Assembly (NCBI RefSeq): GCF_018555435.2 | Contig: NZ_JAFEJT020000007.1 | Coordinates: 1-64,000 of the forward strand | Direction of reading: 5' to 3' | Origin: Bifidobacterium amazonense | GTDB lineage: Bacteria; Actinomycetota; Actinomycetes; Actinomycetales; Bifidobacteriaceae | DNA: 64,000 nucleotides | Shown here: positions 55,490-64,000 of the stretch, piece by piece | Numbering within the stretch: the first letter of the stretch is position 1 | How the letters are laid out: each line of letters begins with the position of its first letter | The notes under the pieces: model-generated | Seen by the model: only the letters and a program-made list of their open reading frames with translations | Told to the model about the DNA's origin: nothing | Databases searched by the model: none | Position numbers and translations under genes: made by a program

Positions 55490-57142
55490 ATGAGCAACAA
55501 TAACGGACAGTCCAACAACGGGTTCCCCCAGCGCGGCAACACCGGCGCCGGATCGATGGCGTTCGCCGCGGACGGCGAGTCGACCGCGGTGCTGCGTCCC
55601 ATCAGCCTGGACTCGTTCGCCGCTCCGATGTCGGCGGACGAGATCAGAAGCATCGAACGCGCGCCCAGGCGCCGTCTGGTCTGGCCGTGGGTGCTCGCCG
55701 CCATCATCGCGATGCTGGCGGCGGTCGCGGGCGGCGCCTACTGGTTCTTCCAGTCGCACGCCCTGCCCGGCGTGACGTTGTGGGGCAATTCCGTCGTCGG
55801 CAAGTCGCAGTCCCAGATCGCCGACGACATCGACGCCGCGGTGGCCAAGTCCAGCGTGACCGTCTCATACAACGGCAACACCGCCAAGATCACGCTCAAG
55901 GATCTCGGTCTGAGCGTCGACTCGCAGGCCATCGCCAACGAGGTGCTGAGCGCCAAGCGCGATGACGCATGGTGGCAGCGCTACGCGTTCTGGATCACCA
56001 AGGACGTGAGCACCGAACCGGCCAATCCGGCCGCGGCGGACTCCTCCGAACTCAACAGCCGACTGTCCATCAGCGAGGTCAAGCCGGTCGACGCGCAGGT
56101 GACGCTCAACGCCGACAAGAACGGCTTCGAAACCGTCGCCGGACAGCAGGGACAGGGCGCCGATCCCGAGCCGGTCGCCAAGGCCGCGGTCGCGCTCGTC
56201 GAAACGCTCGGCGCGAACGAGTCGAAGACCATGAACGTGGAGCTCAAATCCACCGATCCGGCCGTCACCGACAAGATCGCCGAACAGGCCAAGGCCACGC
56301 TCGACAAGCTCGTCAAGAACCCCGTGACGCTCAAGATCGGCGACCACACCATCGCGACCCTCGACGCCAACGCGCTGGCCGCGGCGTCCACCGTCAACGC
56401 GAACGAGAACGCCAAGCTCGCCACCGGAGAAACCCGCGACGGATACGTCGTGTTCAGCGCGGACAAGCTCCAGCAGTACTACGAGAACAGCATCAAGCCG
56501 ACCTTCAACACCAAGCGCGAGGATCGCGAAGTCATCGTCAACAACAACGACGAGGAAATCAAGGTGCTCAAGGAAGGCCATGACGGCATCTCCATCACCG
56601 ACGGCGCGGACGCGAACATCGGCACGGACGGGGCGACGCTGCTCGCCAACGGCGGCGGCTCGCTCGACGTGCAGGGCAGCATCGACGCGATGAAGACCAA
56701 GACGACCAAGCGCCACGTCGTCGTCGATCTGTCCGACAACAAGGTGTATGCCTACGAAAACGGCAAGCTGATCCGCACGATGAGCATGTCCGCCGGCCAG
56801 GGCAACGACCGCAAGACCGGCGAATGCACCGGACAGGACCTGTGCACGCCGACCGGCGACTTCACCATCTGGCTCAAGTACGAATCGCAGGACATGAGCG
56901 GCAACCTCACCCTGTCCGACGGTTCCACTGAAAGCTGGGACGTCAAGGGCGTGGGATACGTCAACTACTTCTCGCACACCGGCTGCGCGATCCACCGCAT
57001 CGCCACGAAGACCGCGATGAACGACGCACAGGTCGCCGCGCTCGGCAACACCTCGCATGGCTGCGTCGGCATCGGCTGGGATCAGGCCGAATGGTTCTAC
57101 AACTGGGCCGTGTACGGCACAAGCGTGCACGTGCAGGTGTGA
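55490..57142 (+). CDS. L,D-transpeptidase (YkuD family), membrane-anchored, 550 aa
   Basis: A cytoplasmic Asn/Gln-rich N-terminus, one membrane helix (about 65-86), a long region with two likely peptidoglycan-binding (VanW/PG_binding_4-like) domains (about 90-390), and a C-terminal YkuD domain with the active-site FSHTGCAIHRI...SHGCVGIG, where His and Cys are the catalytic pair. It should make 3-3 crosslinks in peptidoglycan or attach proteins to it. It stands alone between pyrG and suf. A palindrome and stem-loop lie upstream. Confidence 0.9.
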   Translation: MSNNNGQSNNGFPQRGNTGAGSMAFAADGESTAVLRPISLDSFAAPMSADEIRSIERAPRRRLVWPWVLAAIIAMLAAVAGGAYWFFQSHALPGVTLWGNSVVGKSQSQIADDIDAAVAKSSVTVSYNGNTAKITLKDLGLSVDSQAIANEVLSAKRDDAWWQRYAFWITKDVSTEPANPAAADSSELNSRLSISEVKPVDAQVTLNADKNGFETVAGQQGQGADPEPVAKAAVALVETLGANESKTMNVELKSTDPAVTDKIAEQAKATLDKLVKNPVTLKIGDHTIATLDANALAAASTVNANENAKLATGETRDGYVVFSADKLQQYYENSIKPTFNTKREDREVIVNNNDEEIKVLKEGHDGISITDGADANIGTDGATLLANGGGSLDVQGSIDAMKTKTTKRHVVVDLSDNKVYAYENGKLIRTMSMSAGQGNDRKTGECTGQDLCTPTGDFTIWLKYESQDMSGNLTLSDGSTESWDVKGVGYVNYFSHTGCAIHRIATKTAMNDAQVAALGNTSHGCVGIGWDQAEWFYNWAVYGTSVHVQV

Positions 57143-57191
57143 CGCCGGACCCGTTGCGCGCGGATAGGCGCGGCGGCGGGTACGGGATCCA

Positions 57192-57248
57192 CGACGAACG
57201 GGGCGGAACGGCCGCAATGGCCGACGCCCCGTTCGTCGCATATCGGCC
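57192..57248. terminator. Terminator after the L,D-transpeptidase gene
   Basis: A 14-bp perfect GC-rich stem (57192-57205 with 57235-57248) contains a smaller inner hairpin (GGCC with GGCC). It separates the transpeptidase gene from the suf operon. Confidence 0.75.
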
Positions 57249-57347
57249 GTGACGACGTGCGTCCGGAGGCCTGTCGGCAACATCACGTCCGATGCCGGCC
57301 AATATACAGCCCGCCGGCTAGTGTTTCGCGACGGGTTCTGTTAGATT

Positions 57348-57357
57348 TACCTAGGTA
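57348..57357. promoter_or_regulatory. Palindrome TACCTAGGTA upstream of suf
   Basis: This perfect 10-bp palindrome sits 31 bases before the sufB start, in an AT-richer spacer that probably holds the suf promoter. It could be a regulator site; no regulator gene is adjacent. Confidence 0.35.
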
Positions 57358-57388
57358 CTTTGTGAAGTCGATTGGAGGGAAGCGTACG

Positions 57389-58885
57389 GTGAGCGAAAAC
57401 CAAGCGCCAAACGCCGCGGCTGACGTGGAGATGAGCCAGTATGTGGCCGATCGCGCCCGCGTCAACGAGGAGAAGATCAAACAGGATGACGAGATCATCC
57501 AGCAGTTCGGCGACTACAGCTACGGCTGGCATGATTCCGACGCCGCCGGCGAGGCCGCCAAGCGCGGCATCGACGAGAACGTCGTGCGCGCCATCAGCGC
57601 CGACAAGGGAGAGCCGCAGTGGATGCTCGACATGCGTCTGCGCGGATTCAAGGCGTTCCTCGACAAGCCGATGCCCGACTGGGGCGTCGACCTGAGCGGA
57701 TTCAACGCCGATGATTTCAAGTACTACGTCAAGCCGATCGACAAGCAGGCCAAGACGTGGGAGGAGCTGCCGGACGACATCCGCTCCACCTACGACCGCC
57801 TCGGCATCCCGGAGGCCGAAAAGAAGCGCCTCGTCTCCGGCGTGGCCGCCCAGTACGAGTCCGAGGTCATCTACAACTCCATCCAGGAGGACCTGAAGAA
57901 GCAGGGCGTGATCTTCGTCGATACCGACACCGCCGTGCGCGAATACCCCGACCTCGTGCGCAAGTACTTCGGCACCGTCGTCTCCCCGGAGGACAACAAG
58001 TTCGGAGCGCTGAACACCGCCGCATGGTCCGGCGGCTCGTTCGTCTACGTGCCGAAGGGCGTGCACGTCGACATCCCGCTGCAGGCGTACTTCCGCATCA
58101 ACACGCCGGCCATGGGCCAGTTCGAACGCACGCTCATCATCGCCGACGAAGGCTCCTACGTGCACTACGTCGAAGGCTGCACCGCGCCGATCTGGTCCGA
58201 GGACTCGCTGCACGCGGCCATCGTCGAGATCATCGTCGAGAAGCACGCCCGCGTGCGCTACACCACCGTGCAGAACTGGTCGAACAACGTGTACAACCTC
58301 GTCACGCAGCGCGCCTACGTGCGCGAAGGCGGCACGATGGAATGGGTCGACGGCAACATCGGCTCCAAGGCGACCATGAAATACCCGGCCTGCATCCTCG
58401 CCGAGCCGTACGCCACGGCGTCCACGATGTCGCTCGGCTTCGCCGGCAAGGGCCAGTACCAGGACACCGGCGCGAAGATGATCCACCTCGCCCCGCACAC
58501 CAAGTCCACGATCGTCGCCAAGTCGATCTCGCGCGGCGGCGGCCGGTCCGCCTACCGCGGCCTCGTCAAGATCGTCGACGGCGCGTACGGCTCGTCGAAC
58601 TCGACCGTGTGCGACGCGCTGCTCGTCGACGACTTCAGCCGCTCCGACACGTACCCGCATGTCGACGTGCGCGAGGACGACGTGACGATGGCCCACGAGG
58701 CGACCGTCTCCAAGGTCTCCGAGGACCAGCTGTTCTATCTGATGAGCCGCGGCCTCGAGGAGAAGGAGGCCATGGGCATGATCGTGCGCGGCTTCGTCGA
58801 GCCGATCAGCCGCGAGCTGCCGATGGAGTACGCGCTTGAACTGAACCGCTTGGTCGAACTGCAGATGGAAGGATCGGTGGGCTGA
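57389..58885 (+). CDS. sufB: Fe-S cluster assembly scaffold SufB
   Basis: This is the first gene of the suf operon. SufB with SufC and SufD forms the scaffold on which Fe-S clusters are built. The 498-residue chain has the SufB start ([15 protein letters not shown]), the [17 protein letters not shown] strand and a C-terminal [17 protein letters not shown]. The start is GTG 57389 with GGAGGGA upstream; the frame is open to 57257, but no family similarity is seen there. It is followed by sufD after five bases. Confidence 0.96.
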   Translation: MSENQAPNAAADVEMSQYVADRARVNEEKIKQDDEIIQQFGDYSYGWHDSDAAGEAAKRGIDENVVRAISADKGEPQWMLDMRLRGFKAFLDKPMPDWGVDLSGFNADDFKYYVKPIDKQAKTWEELPDDIRSTYDRLGIPEAEKKRLVSGVAAQYESEVIYNSIQEDLKKQGVIFVDTDTAVREYPDLVRKYFGTVVSPEDNKFGALNTAAWSGGSFVYVPKGVHVDIPLQAYFRINTPAMGQFERTLIIADEGSYVHYVEGCTAPIWSEDSLHAAIVEIIVEKHARVRYTTVQNWSNNVYNLVTQRAYVREGGTMEWVDGNIGSKATMKYPACILAEPYATASTMSLGFAGKGQYQDTGAKMIHLAPHTKSTIVAKSISRGGGRSAYRGLVKIVDGAYGSSNSTVCDALLVDDFSRSDTYPHVDVREDDVTMAHEATVSKVSEDQLFYLMSRGLEEKEAMGMIVRGFVEPISRELPMEYALELNRLVELQMEGSVG

Positions 58886-58890
58886 TTCCC

Positions 58891-60120
58891 ATGGCATCGA
58901 ATACTGCTGAACTCAACATTCCCGTCGCGGATCCGAACGACCCGTACGCGATCCCGGCCGCCATGCCGTCGAGCGCCGACAAGGAGCCGCGCTCGTTCGA
59001 CGTGGCCGACTTCCCCACGCCGACGAACAAGCAGGAGGACTGGCGCTACACGCCCCTCGACCGCATCGCCGAATTCTTCGACGTGTTCAAGCCGAGCGGC
59101 GAGACCACGCTGGTCATCTCCAACGTGGACGGCACGCCGGTCGACCCCAAGCATGTGACCGTCAGCCAGACCAGGCTCGGCGAAGGCGGCTCCGGAACCG
59201 TGTCCAAACCGAACGACCGCGCGTCCGTGGTCGAGTGGAACTCCGGCCACACCGCCACCATCATCGAACTCAAGGGCGAACTGCGCCAGCCCGTGCTCAT
59301 CCGCGTCATCGGCGGCGGCGAGGACCTCGACGCGCTGCACCTGACGATCGTCGCGGCCGACGGCACGCACGGCGACGTCGTCGTCGAGCACAACGGCACC
59401 GCGCGCCTCGCCGAAGGCGTCGAAATCACCACCGGCAAGGACTCCCACGTCTCCGCCACGTTCATCCAGGAATGGGACAAGGGCTCCAAGCACGTCGGCA
59501 ACCACCGCATCCACGTGGGCGAGAACGCCTCGCTGCGCCACTCCGTCGTCACGCTCGGCGGCAGCGTCGTGCGCATCCGCATGGACCAGGACTTCGGCGG
59601 CCCGCAGGGCGACCTCAACATGCTCGGCATCTACTTCGTCGACCCGGGCGAACACATCGAACACCGCACGATGGTCGTCCACAACCATCCCGAATGCAAG
59701 TCGCGCGTGGTCTACAAGGGCGCGCTCGACGGCAAGGACGCACACTCCACGTGGGTCGGCAACGCCCTGATCGCGCCCACCGCGCCCGGCACCGACTCCT
59801 ACGAGCTCAACCGCAACCTCGTGCTCACCCCCGGCGCGATCGCCGACTCCGAGCCGAACCTCGAGATCGAGAACGGCAACATCATCGGCGCAGGCCACGC
59901 CAGCTCCGTCGGCCGCTTCGACGACGAGGAGCTGTTCTACCTGCAGTCGCGCGGCATCCCCGAAACCGAGGCGCGCAAGCTCGTCGTACGCGGCTTCTTC
60001 GGCGAACTCGTCGAGGAGATCGGCGTGCCGTCCGTCGCCCAGCACCTCATGGACGTGATCGACCGCCGCCTCGCGCGCGGCGAGGATGCGGCCATGCAGG
60101 CCGTGCTCGAAGACAAGTAA
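58891..60120 (+). CDS. sufD: Fe-S cluster assembly protein SufD
   Basis: This partner of SufB has 409 residues. It shows a weaker-conserved N-terminal half (KQEDWRYTPLDRIAEFF) and the beta-helix C-terminal half ending in YLQSRGIPETEARKLVVRGFFGELVEEI, homologous to the SufB end. It starts five bases after sufB and is followed by sufC after 41 bases, which contain AACAGGAGAAT. Confidence 0.93.
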   Translation: MASNTAELNIPVADPNDPYAIPAAMPSSADKEPRSFDVADFPTPTNKQEDWRYTPLDRIAEFFDVFKPSGETTLVISNVDGTPVDPKHVTVSQTRLGEGGSGTVSKPNDRASVVEWNSGHTATIIELKGELRQPVLIRVIGGGEDLDALHLTIVAADGTHGDVVVEHNGTARLAEGVEITTGKDSHVSATFIQEWDKGSKHVGNHRIHVGENASLRHSVVTLGGSVVRIRMDQDFGGPQGDLNMLGIYFVDPGEHIEHRTMVVHNHPECKSRVVYKGALDGKDAHSTWVGNALIAPTAPGTDSYELNRNLVLTPGAIADSEPNLEIENGNIIGAGHASSVGRFDDEELFYLQSRGIPETEARKLVVRGFFGELVEEIGVPSVAQHLMDVIDRRLARGEDAAMQAVLEDK

Positions 60121-60161
60121 CCCATACCAGACTTTTCATCCGTCAGTAACAGGAGAATCCA

Positions 60162-60941
60162 ATGTCCACTCTGGAAATCAAGGACCTGTACGCCTCCGTC
60201 GAAACCAAGGAAGGCCGCAAGCAGATCCTCAAGGGCGTGAACCTGACCGTCAACTCCGGTGAGACGCACGCCATCATGGGCCCCAACGGCTCCGGCAAGT
60301 CCACGCTCGCCTACACGCTGGCCGGCCACCCCAAGTACGAGGTCGATTCGGGCGAAGTGCTGCTCGACGGCGTCGACATCCTGAAGCAGACCCCGGACGA
60401 GCGCGCCAAGGAGGGCCTGTTCCTCGCCATGCAGTACCCGGTCGAGGTGCCGGGCGTGTCGATGACCAACTTCCTGCGCACCGCCAAGACCGAGATCGAC
60501 GGCAAGGCCCCGGCCATCCGCACGTGGACCAAGGAACTGTCCGAGGCGATGAAGCGCCTGCGCATGGACCCGAAGTTCGCCACGCGCTCGGTCAACGAGG
60601 GCTTCTCCGGCGGTGAGAAGAAGCGCGCCGAAGTGCTCCAGCTCGAACTCTTGAAGCCCAAGTTCGCGATCCTCGACGAGACCGACTCCGGCCTCGACGT
60701 CGACGCGCTGCGCATCGTGTCCGAAGGCGTGAACCGCGCCAAGGAGGCCAACGACTTCGGCATCCTCATGGTCACGCACTACACGCGCATCCTGAAGTAC
60801 ATCAAGCCGGACATCGTGCACGTCTTCGCCGACGGCCACTTCGTCAAGACCGGCGGCCCGGAGCTGGCCGACGAACTCGAGGAGCACGGCTACGACGCCT
60901 ACCTGCCCGAAGGCGCCGACTCCGAATCCGCGCTGGCATAA
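60162..60941 (+). CDS. sufC: Fe-S cluster assembly ATPase SufC
   Basis: This ABC-type ATPase has 259 residues. Walker A is IMGPNGSGKSTLAYTLAGH, the signature is FSGGEKKRAEVLQ, Walker B is FAILDETDSGLD and VTHYTRIL is the switch. It energises the SufBCD complex and has no membrane partner. AACAGGAGAA precedes ATG 60162. Confidence 0.96.
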   Translation: MSTLEIKDLYASVETKEGRKQILKGVNLTVNSGETHAIMGPNGSGKSTLAYTLAGHPKYEVDSGEVLLDGVDILKQTPDERAKEGLFLAMQYPVEVPGVSMTNFLRTAKTEIDGKAPAIRTWTKELSEAMKRLRMDPKFATRSVNEGFSGGEKKRAEVLQLELLKPKFAILDETDSGLDVDALRIVSEGVNRAKEANDFGILMVTHYTRILKYIKPDIVHVFADGHFVKTGGPELADELEEHGYDAYLPEGADSESALA

Positions 60942-60960
60942 GTAGTCACGTTCGGTGACC

Positions 60961-61048
60961 GCGTGCGGCCGGGATGTTCCATTCCCGACACGCTCCGGGC
61001 CGCTCGGCCAAGCCATACGGTCGTGAACGGAACATCCCGGCCGCACGC
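60961..61048. repeat. 20-bp perfect inverted repeat between sufC and sufS
   Basis: 60961-60980 is the exact reverse complement of 61029-61048, with a 48-base spacer. No T-run follows. It may be a transcript-processing or attenuating hairpin dividing the suf operon, or the remains of a small mobile repeat. Confidence 0.75.
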
Positions 61049-61096
61049 TCGCGTATGCGGAACATCGCATTTATTGGACTGACTAAGGGGAACATA

Positions 61097-62368
61097 TTGG
61101 TGGATTTTGCAGCGATTCGGGCGCAATTCCCGATTCTGGACCAGGAGGTGCACGGGCATCCGCTCGTGTACCTTGACTCGGCCGCGACGTCGCAGAAGCC
61201 GCAGTGCGTGATCGACGCGGAGGCCGAGTTCTACCGTACGATCAACGCGGGCGTGCACCGCGGCGCGCATGAGCTGGCGGCGCGTTCGACCGTGGCGTTC
61301 GAGGAGGCCCGTGCCAAGGTCGCGCGTCTGGTCGGCGCGAACGCCGAAGAGGGACGGGAGGAGATCGTCGTCACCGGCGGCGCGACGGCGGGCCTGAACC
61401 TGCTGGCCACCGCGTTCGGCAACGCGAGCCTGGGCCGTGGGGGAGAGGCGGCCAGGCGGTTCGCCCTCAAGCCCGGCGACGAGATCGTGGTCTCGAAGGC
61501 GGAGCATCATTCGGTGCTGCTGCCGTTCCAGGAGCTGGCCTATCGCACCGGCGCCACGCTCAAGTGGTTCGATCTGACCGAGGACGGCCGCATCCGCTCC
61601 GACACGGCCGACGAGGTCATCACCGAGCGCACCAAGGTCGTGGCGGTCACGCACGTGGGCAACACCACCGGCGCGATCACCGACATCGCGCCGATCGTGC
61701 GCCGCGCCCACCAGGTCGGCGCCGTGTTCATCCTCGACGCATGCCAGTCGGTGCCGCATCTCAAGGTCGACTTCCACGCGCTGGACGTCGACTTCGCCGC
61801 ATGGAGCGCGCACAAGATGTACGGTCCGACCGGCGTCGGCTTCTTGTACGGCAGGCGCGAGCTGCTCGAGGCGCTGCCGCCGGCGAACTTCGGCGGCTCG
61901 ATGGTGGAGCTCGCATGGATGGACCAGCCTGCGCAGTACATGGAGCCTCCGGCGCGCTTCGAGGCCGGCACGCAGCCGGTCGCGCAGGTCGTGGCCGCGG
62001 GCGTGGCCGCCGAATGGATGATGAACATCGGCATGGAGAATGTCGAGGCGCATGAGAGGACGATCGCCGCCGAACTGCTCAAGCTCGGCGACATCGACGG
62101 CGTGCGCATTCTGGGGCCGCGCGAGAACGTAGACCGCATCGGCACCGTTGCGTTCGACGTGGCCGGCGTGCATCCGCACGACGTCGGCCAGTTCATCGAC
62201 GCGCAGGGCATCGCCATCCGCGTCGGCCACCATTGCGCGCAGCCGGTGCACCGTCACTTCGGCCTGTACGCGTCCAACCGAGCGTCGAGCGGCGTGTACA
62301 ACAGCGTCGACGACGCGGCGGCACTGGTCGAGGCCGTGTCGCAAGTCCGTCCGTTCTTTAAGGTGTGA
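61097..62368 (+). CDS. sufS: Cysteine desulfurase SufS
   Basis: This PLP enzyme supplies sulfur from cysteine. PLP-site Lys is in AAWSAHKMYGPTGVGFLYG, VVSKAEHHSVLLPFQ carries the stacking His, and the catalytic Cys is in IRVGHHCAQPVHRHFG. About 423 residues. The start is TTG 61097 or GTG 61100, both after AAGGGG at 61085-61090; upstream in-frame codons to 60974 fall in the inverted repeat and are unlikely. It is followed by sufU after three bases. Confidence 0.93.
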   Translation: MVDFAAIRAQFPILDQEVHGHPLVYLDSAATSQKPQCVIDAEAEFYRTINAGVHRGAHELAARSTVAFEEARAKVARLVGANAEEGREEIVVTGGATAGLNLLATAFGNASLGRGGEAARRFALKPGDEIVVSKAEHHSVLLPFQELAYRTGATLKWFDLTEDGRIRSDTADEVITERTKVVAVTHVGNTTGAITDIAPIVRRAHQVGAVFILDACQSVPHLKVDFHALDVDFAAWSAHKMYGPTGVGFLYGRRELLEALPPANFGGSMVELAWMDQPAQYMEPPARFEAGTQPVAQVVAAGVAAEWMMNIGMENVEAHERTIAAELLKLGDIDGVRILGPRENVDRIGTVAFDVAGVHPHDVGQFIDAQGIAIRVGHHCAQPVHRHFGLYASNRASSGVYNSVDDAAALVEAVSQVRPFFKV

Positions 62369-62371
62369 TGC

Positions 62372-62920
62372 ATGAACGATTTTGGCATGAGCGGCGATGA
62401 TCTCGAACAGATGTATCAGGAGGTCATCCTCGAGGCCGCACGCGATCCGCATGGCAAGGAATCCTTCGCGCCCGACCTCGCGTCGGAGGACAGCGCGTCG
62501 GCGGGAGACTCCACGATCCGCGCCAGCCACGAATACTGCACGCCGGGTGAATCCCACCAGTTCAACCCGACCTGCGGCGACGAGGCGACCGTGCACGTCG
62601 AGGTCTCCGACGCCGAACCGCACCGCATCGAGCGTCTGGTCTGGGACGGCCACGGCTGCTCGATCTCGCAGGCGAGCCTGTCGGTGATGGTCGACCTGTG
62701 CGCCGGCAAGACCGTGGACGAGGCGATGGAACTGTTCCGCGACTTCCATCAGCTGATGGAATCGCGCGGCGCGGGGCTGGACGACGAGGCCAAGGAGGAG
62801 CGGCTCGAGGACGCGGTCGTGTTCCAGGGCGTCTCCAAGTACCCGATGCGCATCAAATGCGCGCTGCTCGGCTGGGAGGGCATGCGCGACTCGGTGGCCA
62901 AGGCGCTGGCCGCGAAATAA
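62372..62920 (+). CDS. sufU: Fe-S cluster assembly sulfur-transfer protein SufU
   Basis: This zinc-dependent sulfurtransferase accepts sulfur from SufS. The NPTCGDEATVHVEV, GHGCSISQAS and KYPMRIKCALLGWEGM segments carry the three conserved Cys of SufU. 182 residues; an N-terminal extension between residues 28 and 50 (acidic, Ser-rich) is longer than in the Bacillus protein. It is coupled closely to sufS. Confidence 0.93.
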   Translation: MNDFGMSGDDLEQMYQEVILEAARDPHGKESFAPDLASEDSASAGDSTIRASHEYCTPGESHQFNPTCGDEATVHVEVSDAEPHRIERLVWDGHGCSISQASLSVMVDLCAGKTVDEAMELFRDFHQLMESRGAGLDDEAKEERLEDAVVFQGVSKYPMRIKCALLGWEGMRDSVAKALAAK

Positions 62921-62995
62921 CGGCTTCGGCTTCCCTCAGGCGAGGGGAGCCGGAGTATATTGAATACGAATGTTCCGTATAACGTCTGGAGTGAT

Positions 62996-63595
62996 ATGAG
63001 CGACAATCTGGTGCCCGAACCCGAACCGTCGGTGTTCGATGCGGTGAACAAGGTGCTGGGCGACGAGGAGGCCGCTCGTCGCGTGATGGCCAACCCGAAT
63101 CTGGCCGCGGGCTTCCCGAACGGGCGTCCCGCGCCGGTCCCGTCCGCCGATGCGGACGGCGACGTTGAGATGTGCGCGTGCGGCCGTCATCCCAAGAGCG
63201 AATGCGGCCACGGCGACGAACACAGCAGCGAGGACGACATCCCGCTCAAGGCCGTCGACGAGATCGGGCGCGCCACCGCGGCCGACGTCAAGGAGGCGCT
63301 GCATCAGGTCATCGATCCGGAGCTCGGCATCGACGTGATCGATCTTGGCCTCGTCTACGGCATCGAGATCGACGAGCTGGGACGGGCGATCATCACGATG
63401 ACGCTCACCACGCCGGCATGCCCGCTCACCGACCTGATCGAGGACGAATGCGCGAGCACGCTGGCCGGCTTGGTCGAGGAGTTCCGCATCGACTGGACGT
63501 GGCAGCCGCGCTGGACGATGGACAAGATCACGCCGGAGGGTCGCGAACAGCTCGCCGCGCTCGGCTTCAATTTCGACAACATGCCGCAGTACTGA
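62996..63595 (+). CDS. sufT: SufT/MIP18-family metal-sulfur assembly factor with Cys-rich N-terminal part
   Basis: The C-terminal half (about 90-170) is a MIP18/DUF59 domain with ALHQVIDPELGIDVIDLGLVYGI and TLTTPACPLTDLI, the Fe-S carrier domain of SufT. The N-terminal half is unusual: an acidic stretch followed by CACGRHPKSECGHGDEH (about 50-66), three Cys and three His that could bind a metal or cluster. The ATG at 62996 has GGAG upstream; TTG 62960 lies inside a TATATT box and is less likely. It is probably transcribed with suf or from that box. Confidence 0.85.
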   Translation: MSDNLVPEPEPSVFDAVNKVLGDEEAARRVMANPNLAAGFPNGRPAPVPSADADGDVEMCACGRHPKSECGHGDEHSSEDDIPLKAVDEIGRATAADVKEALHQVIDPELGIDVIDLGLVYGIEIDELGRAIITMTLTTPACPLTDLIEDECASTLAGLVEEFRIDWTWQPRWTMDKITPEGREQLAALGFNFDNMPQY

Positions 63596-63601
63596 TCGCT
63601 T

Positions 63602-63628
63602 GTCCACGATCGCGCACGGATCGTGGAC
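63602..63628. terminator. Hairpin after sufT
   Basis: A 10-bp perfect stem (63602-63611 with 63619-63628) starts seven bases after the sufT stop. Confidence 0.6.
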
Positions 63629-63662
63629 GCGGGATGCGATCGGACGGCGTTCCCTCAACAAT

Positions 63663-63693
63663 CGAAGCCCCGACCATAATGGCCGGGGCTTCG
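63663..63693. terminator. Bidirectional terminator between sufT and glgC
   Basis: A 10-bp perfect stem (63663-63672 with 63684-63693), GAAGCCCCG with CGGGGCTTC, lies between the convergent sufT and glgC genes. Confidence 0.8.
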
Positions 63694-63715
63694 TCATATC
63701 CGTTATGCGAGCCGA

Positions 63716-64000
63716 TCAGTCGTCGACGATGGTGCCCTTCGGCACGACGGTGATGCCTTCCGGCGTCACCGTGAAGCCGCGCGCCAGATCATGCTCGGTG
63801 TCGATGCCGACGGTCGAGTTCTCGGTGAGCACGACGTTCTTGTCGAGGATCGCCTTGTACACGCGCGCACGACGGTTGATGACCACGTTGTCGAACAGCA
63901 CGGAGTCGACGACCTGCGCCCACGAGTGGATGCGCACGTTCGGCGAGAGCACGGAATGGTGCACCTCGCCGCCGGAGACGATCACGCCGGGGGAGACGAT
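63716..64000 (-). CDS. glgC: Glucose-1-phosphate adenylyltransferase, C-terminal part (cut by window edge)
   Basis: The visible 94 residues match the left-handed beta-helix end of Glg[44 protein letters not shown] and [25 protein letters not shown]. The enzyme makes ADP-glucose for glycogen synthesis. The stop is at 63716-63718 and the gene continues to the right beyond 64000. Confidence 0.88.
   Translation of the reverse strand: MVSPGVIVSGGEVHHSVLSPNVRIHSWAQVVDSVLFDNVVINRRARVYKAILDKNVVLTENSTVGIDTEHDLARGFTVTPEGITVVPKGTIVDD

Overview
The window looks like a Bifidobacterium chromosome segment. It carries a full-length 825-residue xylulose-5-P/fructose-6-P phosphoketolase (the key enzyme of the bifid shunt) in high-GC DNA, together with pta-ackA, guaA, a SufBDCSU operon, a fused aroK-aroB gene and many genes whose start codons lie a few bases after a -10 box with no Shine-Dalgarno sequence. 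The genus call is firm inference from these genes; I do not name a species.

Layout. (a) 1-4250 is an accessory tract, with visibly lower GC in its first 3 kb. It holds an unknown small protein, a two-gene unit (zinc-ribbon membrane protein plus Ser/Asp-rich anchored protein), the stump of an ABC-ATPase gene, an Abi/HEPN-like protein, and a tRNA 3'-end fragment flanked by short direct repeats, which looks like an integrase attachment region. (b) 4360-12650 is core metabolism: YbaK-like deacylase, DJ-1/PfpI protein, PP2C-like protein, aroA, then pta and ackA, then a DUF1846 protein. (c) 12848-15345 is a compact two-gene insert of unknown function: a glycine-zipper membrane protein translationally coupled to a protein with a possible PD-(D/E)XK nuclease signature and a glycine-rich hydrophobic tail. 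It is the best candidate for an undescribed system here. (d) 15453-19951 holds guaA and xfp. (e) 20171-25802 is a tightly coupled trio of polytopic membrane proteins (DUF6020-like, Wzx/MOP-like flippase, GT-C-like), probably for surface glycan. (f) 25887-31711 is a NarL-type two-component system divergent from an ABC-2 exporter with two permeases. (g) 31727-37411 holds an AlbA/Schlafen-type regulator, xpt-pbuX purine salvage, and an OafA-type acyltransferase with an SGNH domain. (h) 37515-42840 holds PcrA helicase and a DUF4418/ABC transporter operon. (i) 43090-55325 is a conserved actinobacterial neighbourhood: rpsD, histidine phosphatase, DUF948, alaS, ruvX, mltG, prepilin peptidase, aroC, aroKB, aroQ, pyrG. 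(j) 55490-63595 holds an L,D-transpeptidase and the suf operon with a SufT-like gene. The window ends inside glgC.

How the genes work together. Xfp cleaves sugar phosphates to acetyl-P, which AckA turns into acetate and ATP; Pta links acetyl-P to acetyl-CoA. AroC/AroKB/AroQ with the separate AroA give most of the shikimate pathway. Xpt and PbuX salvage xanthine into XMP, which GuaA converts to GMP. SufBCD with SufS, SufU and SufT build Fe-S clusters. No rRNA, complete tRNA, CRISPR array, integrase or transposase gene was seen.
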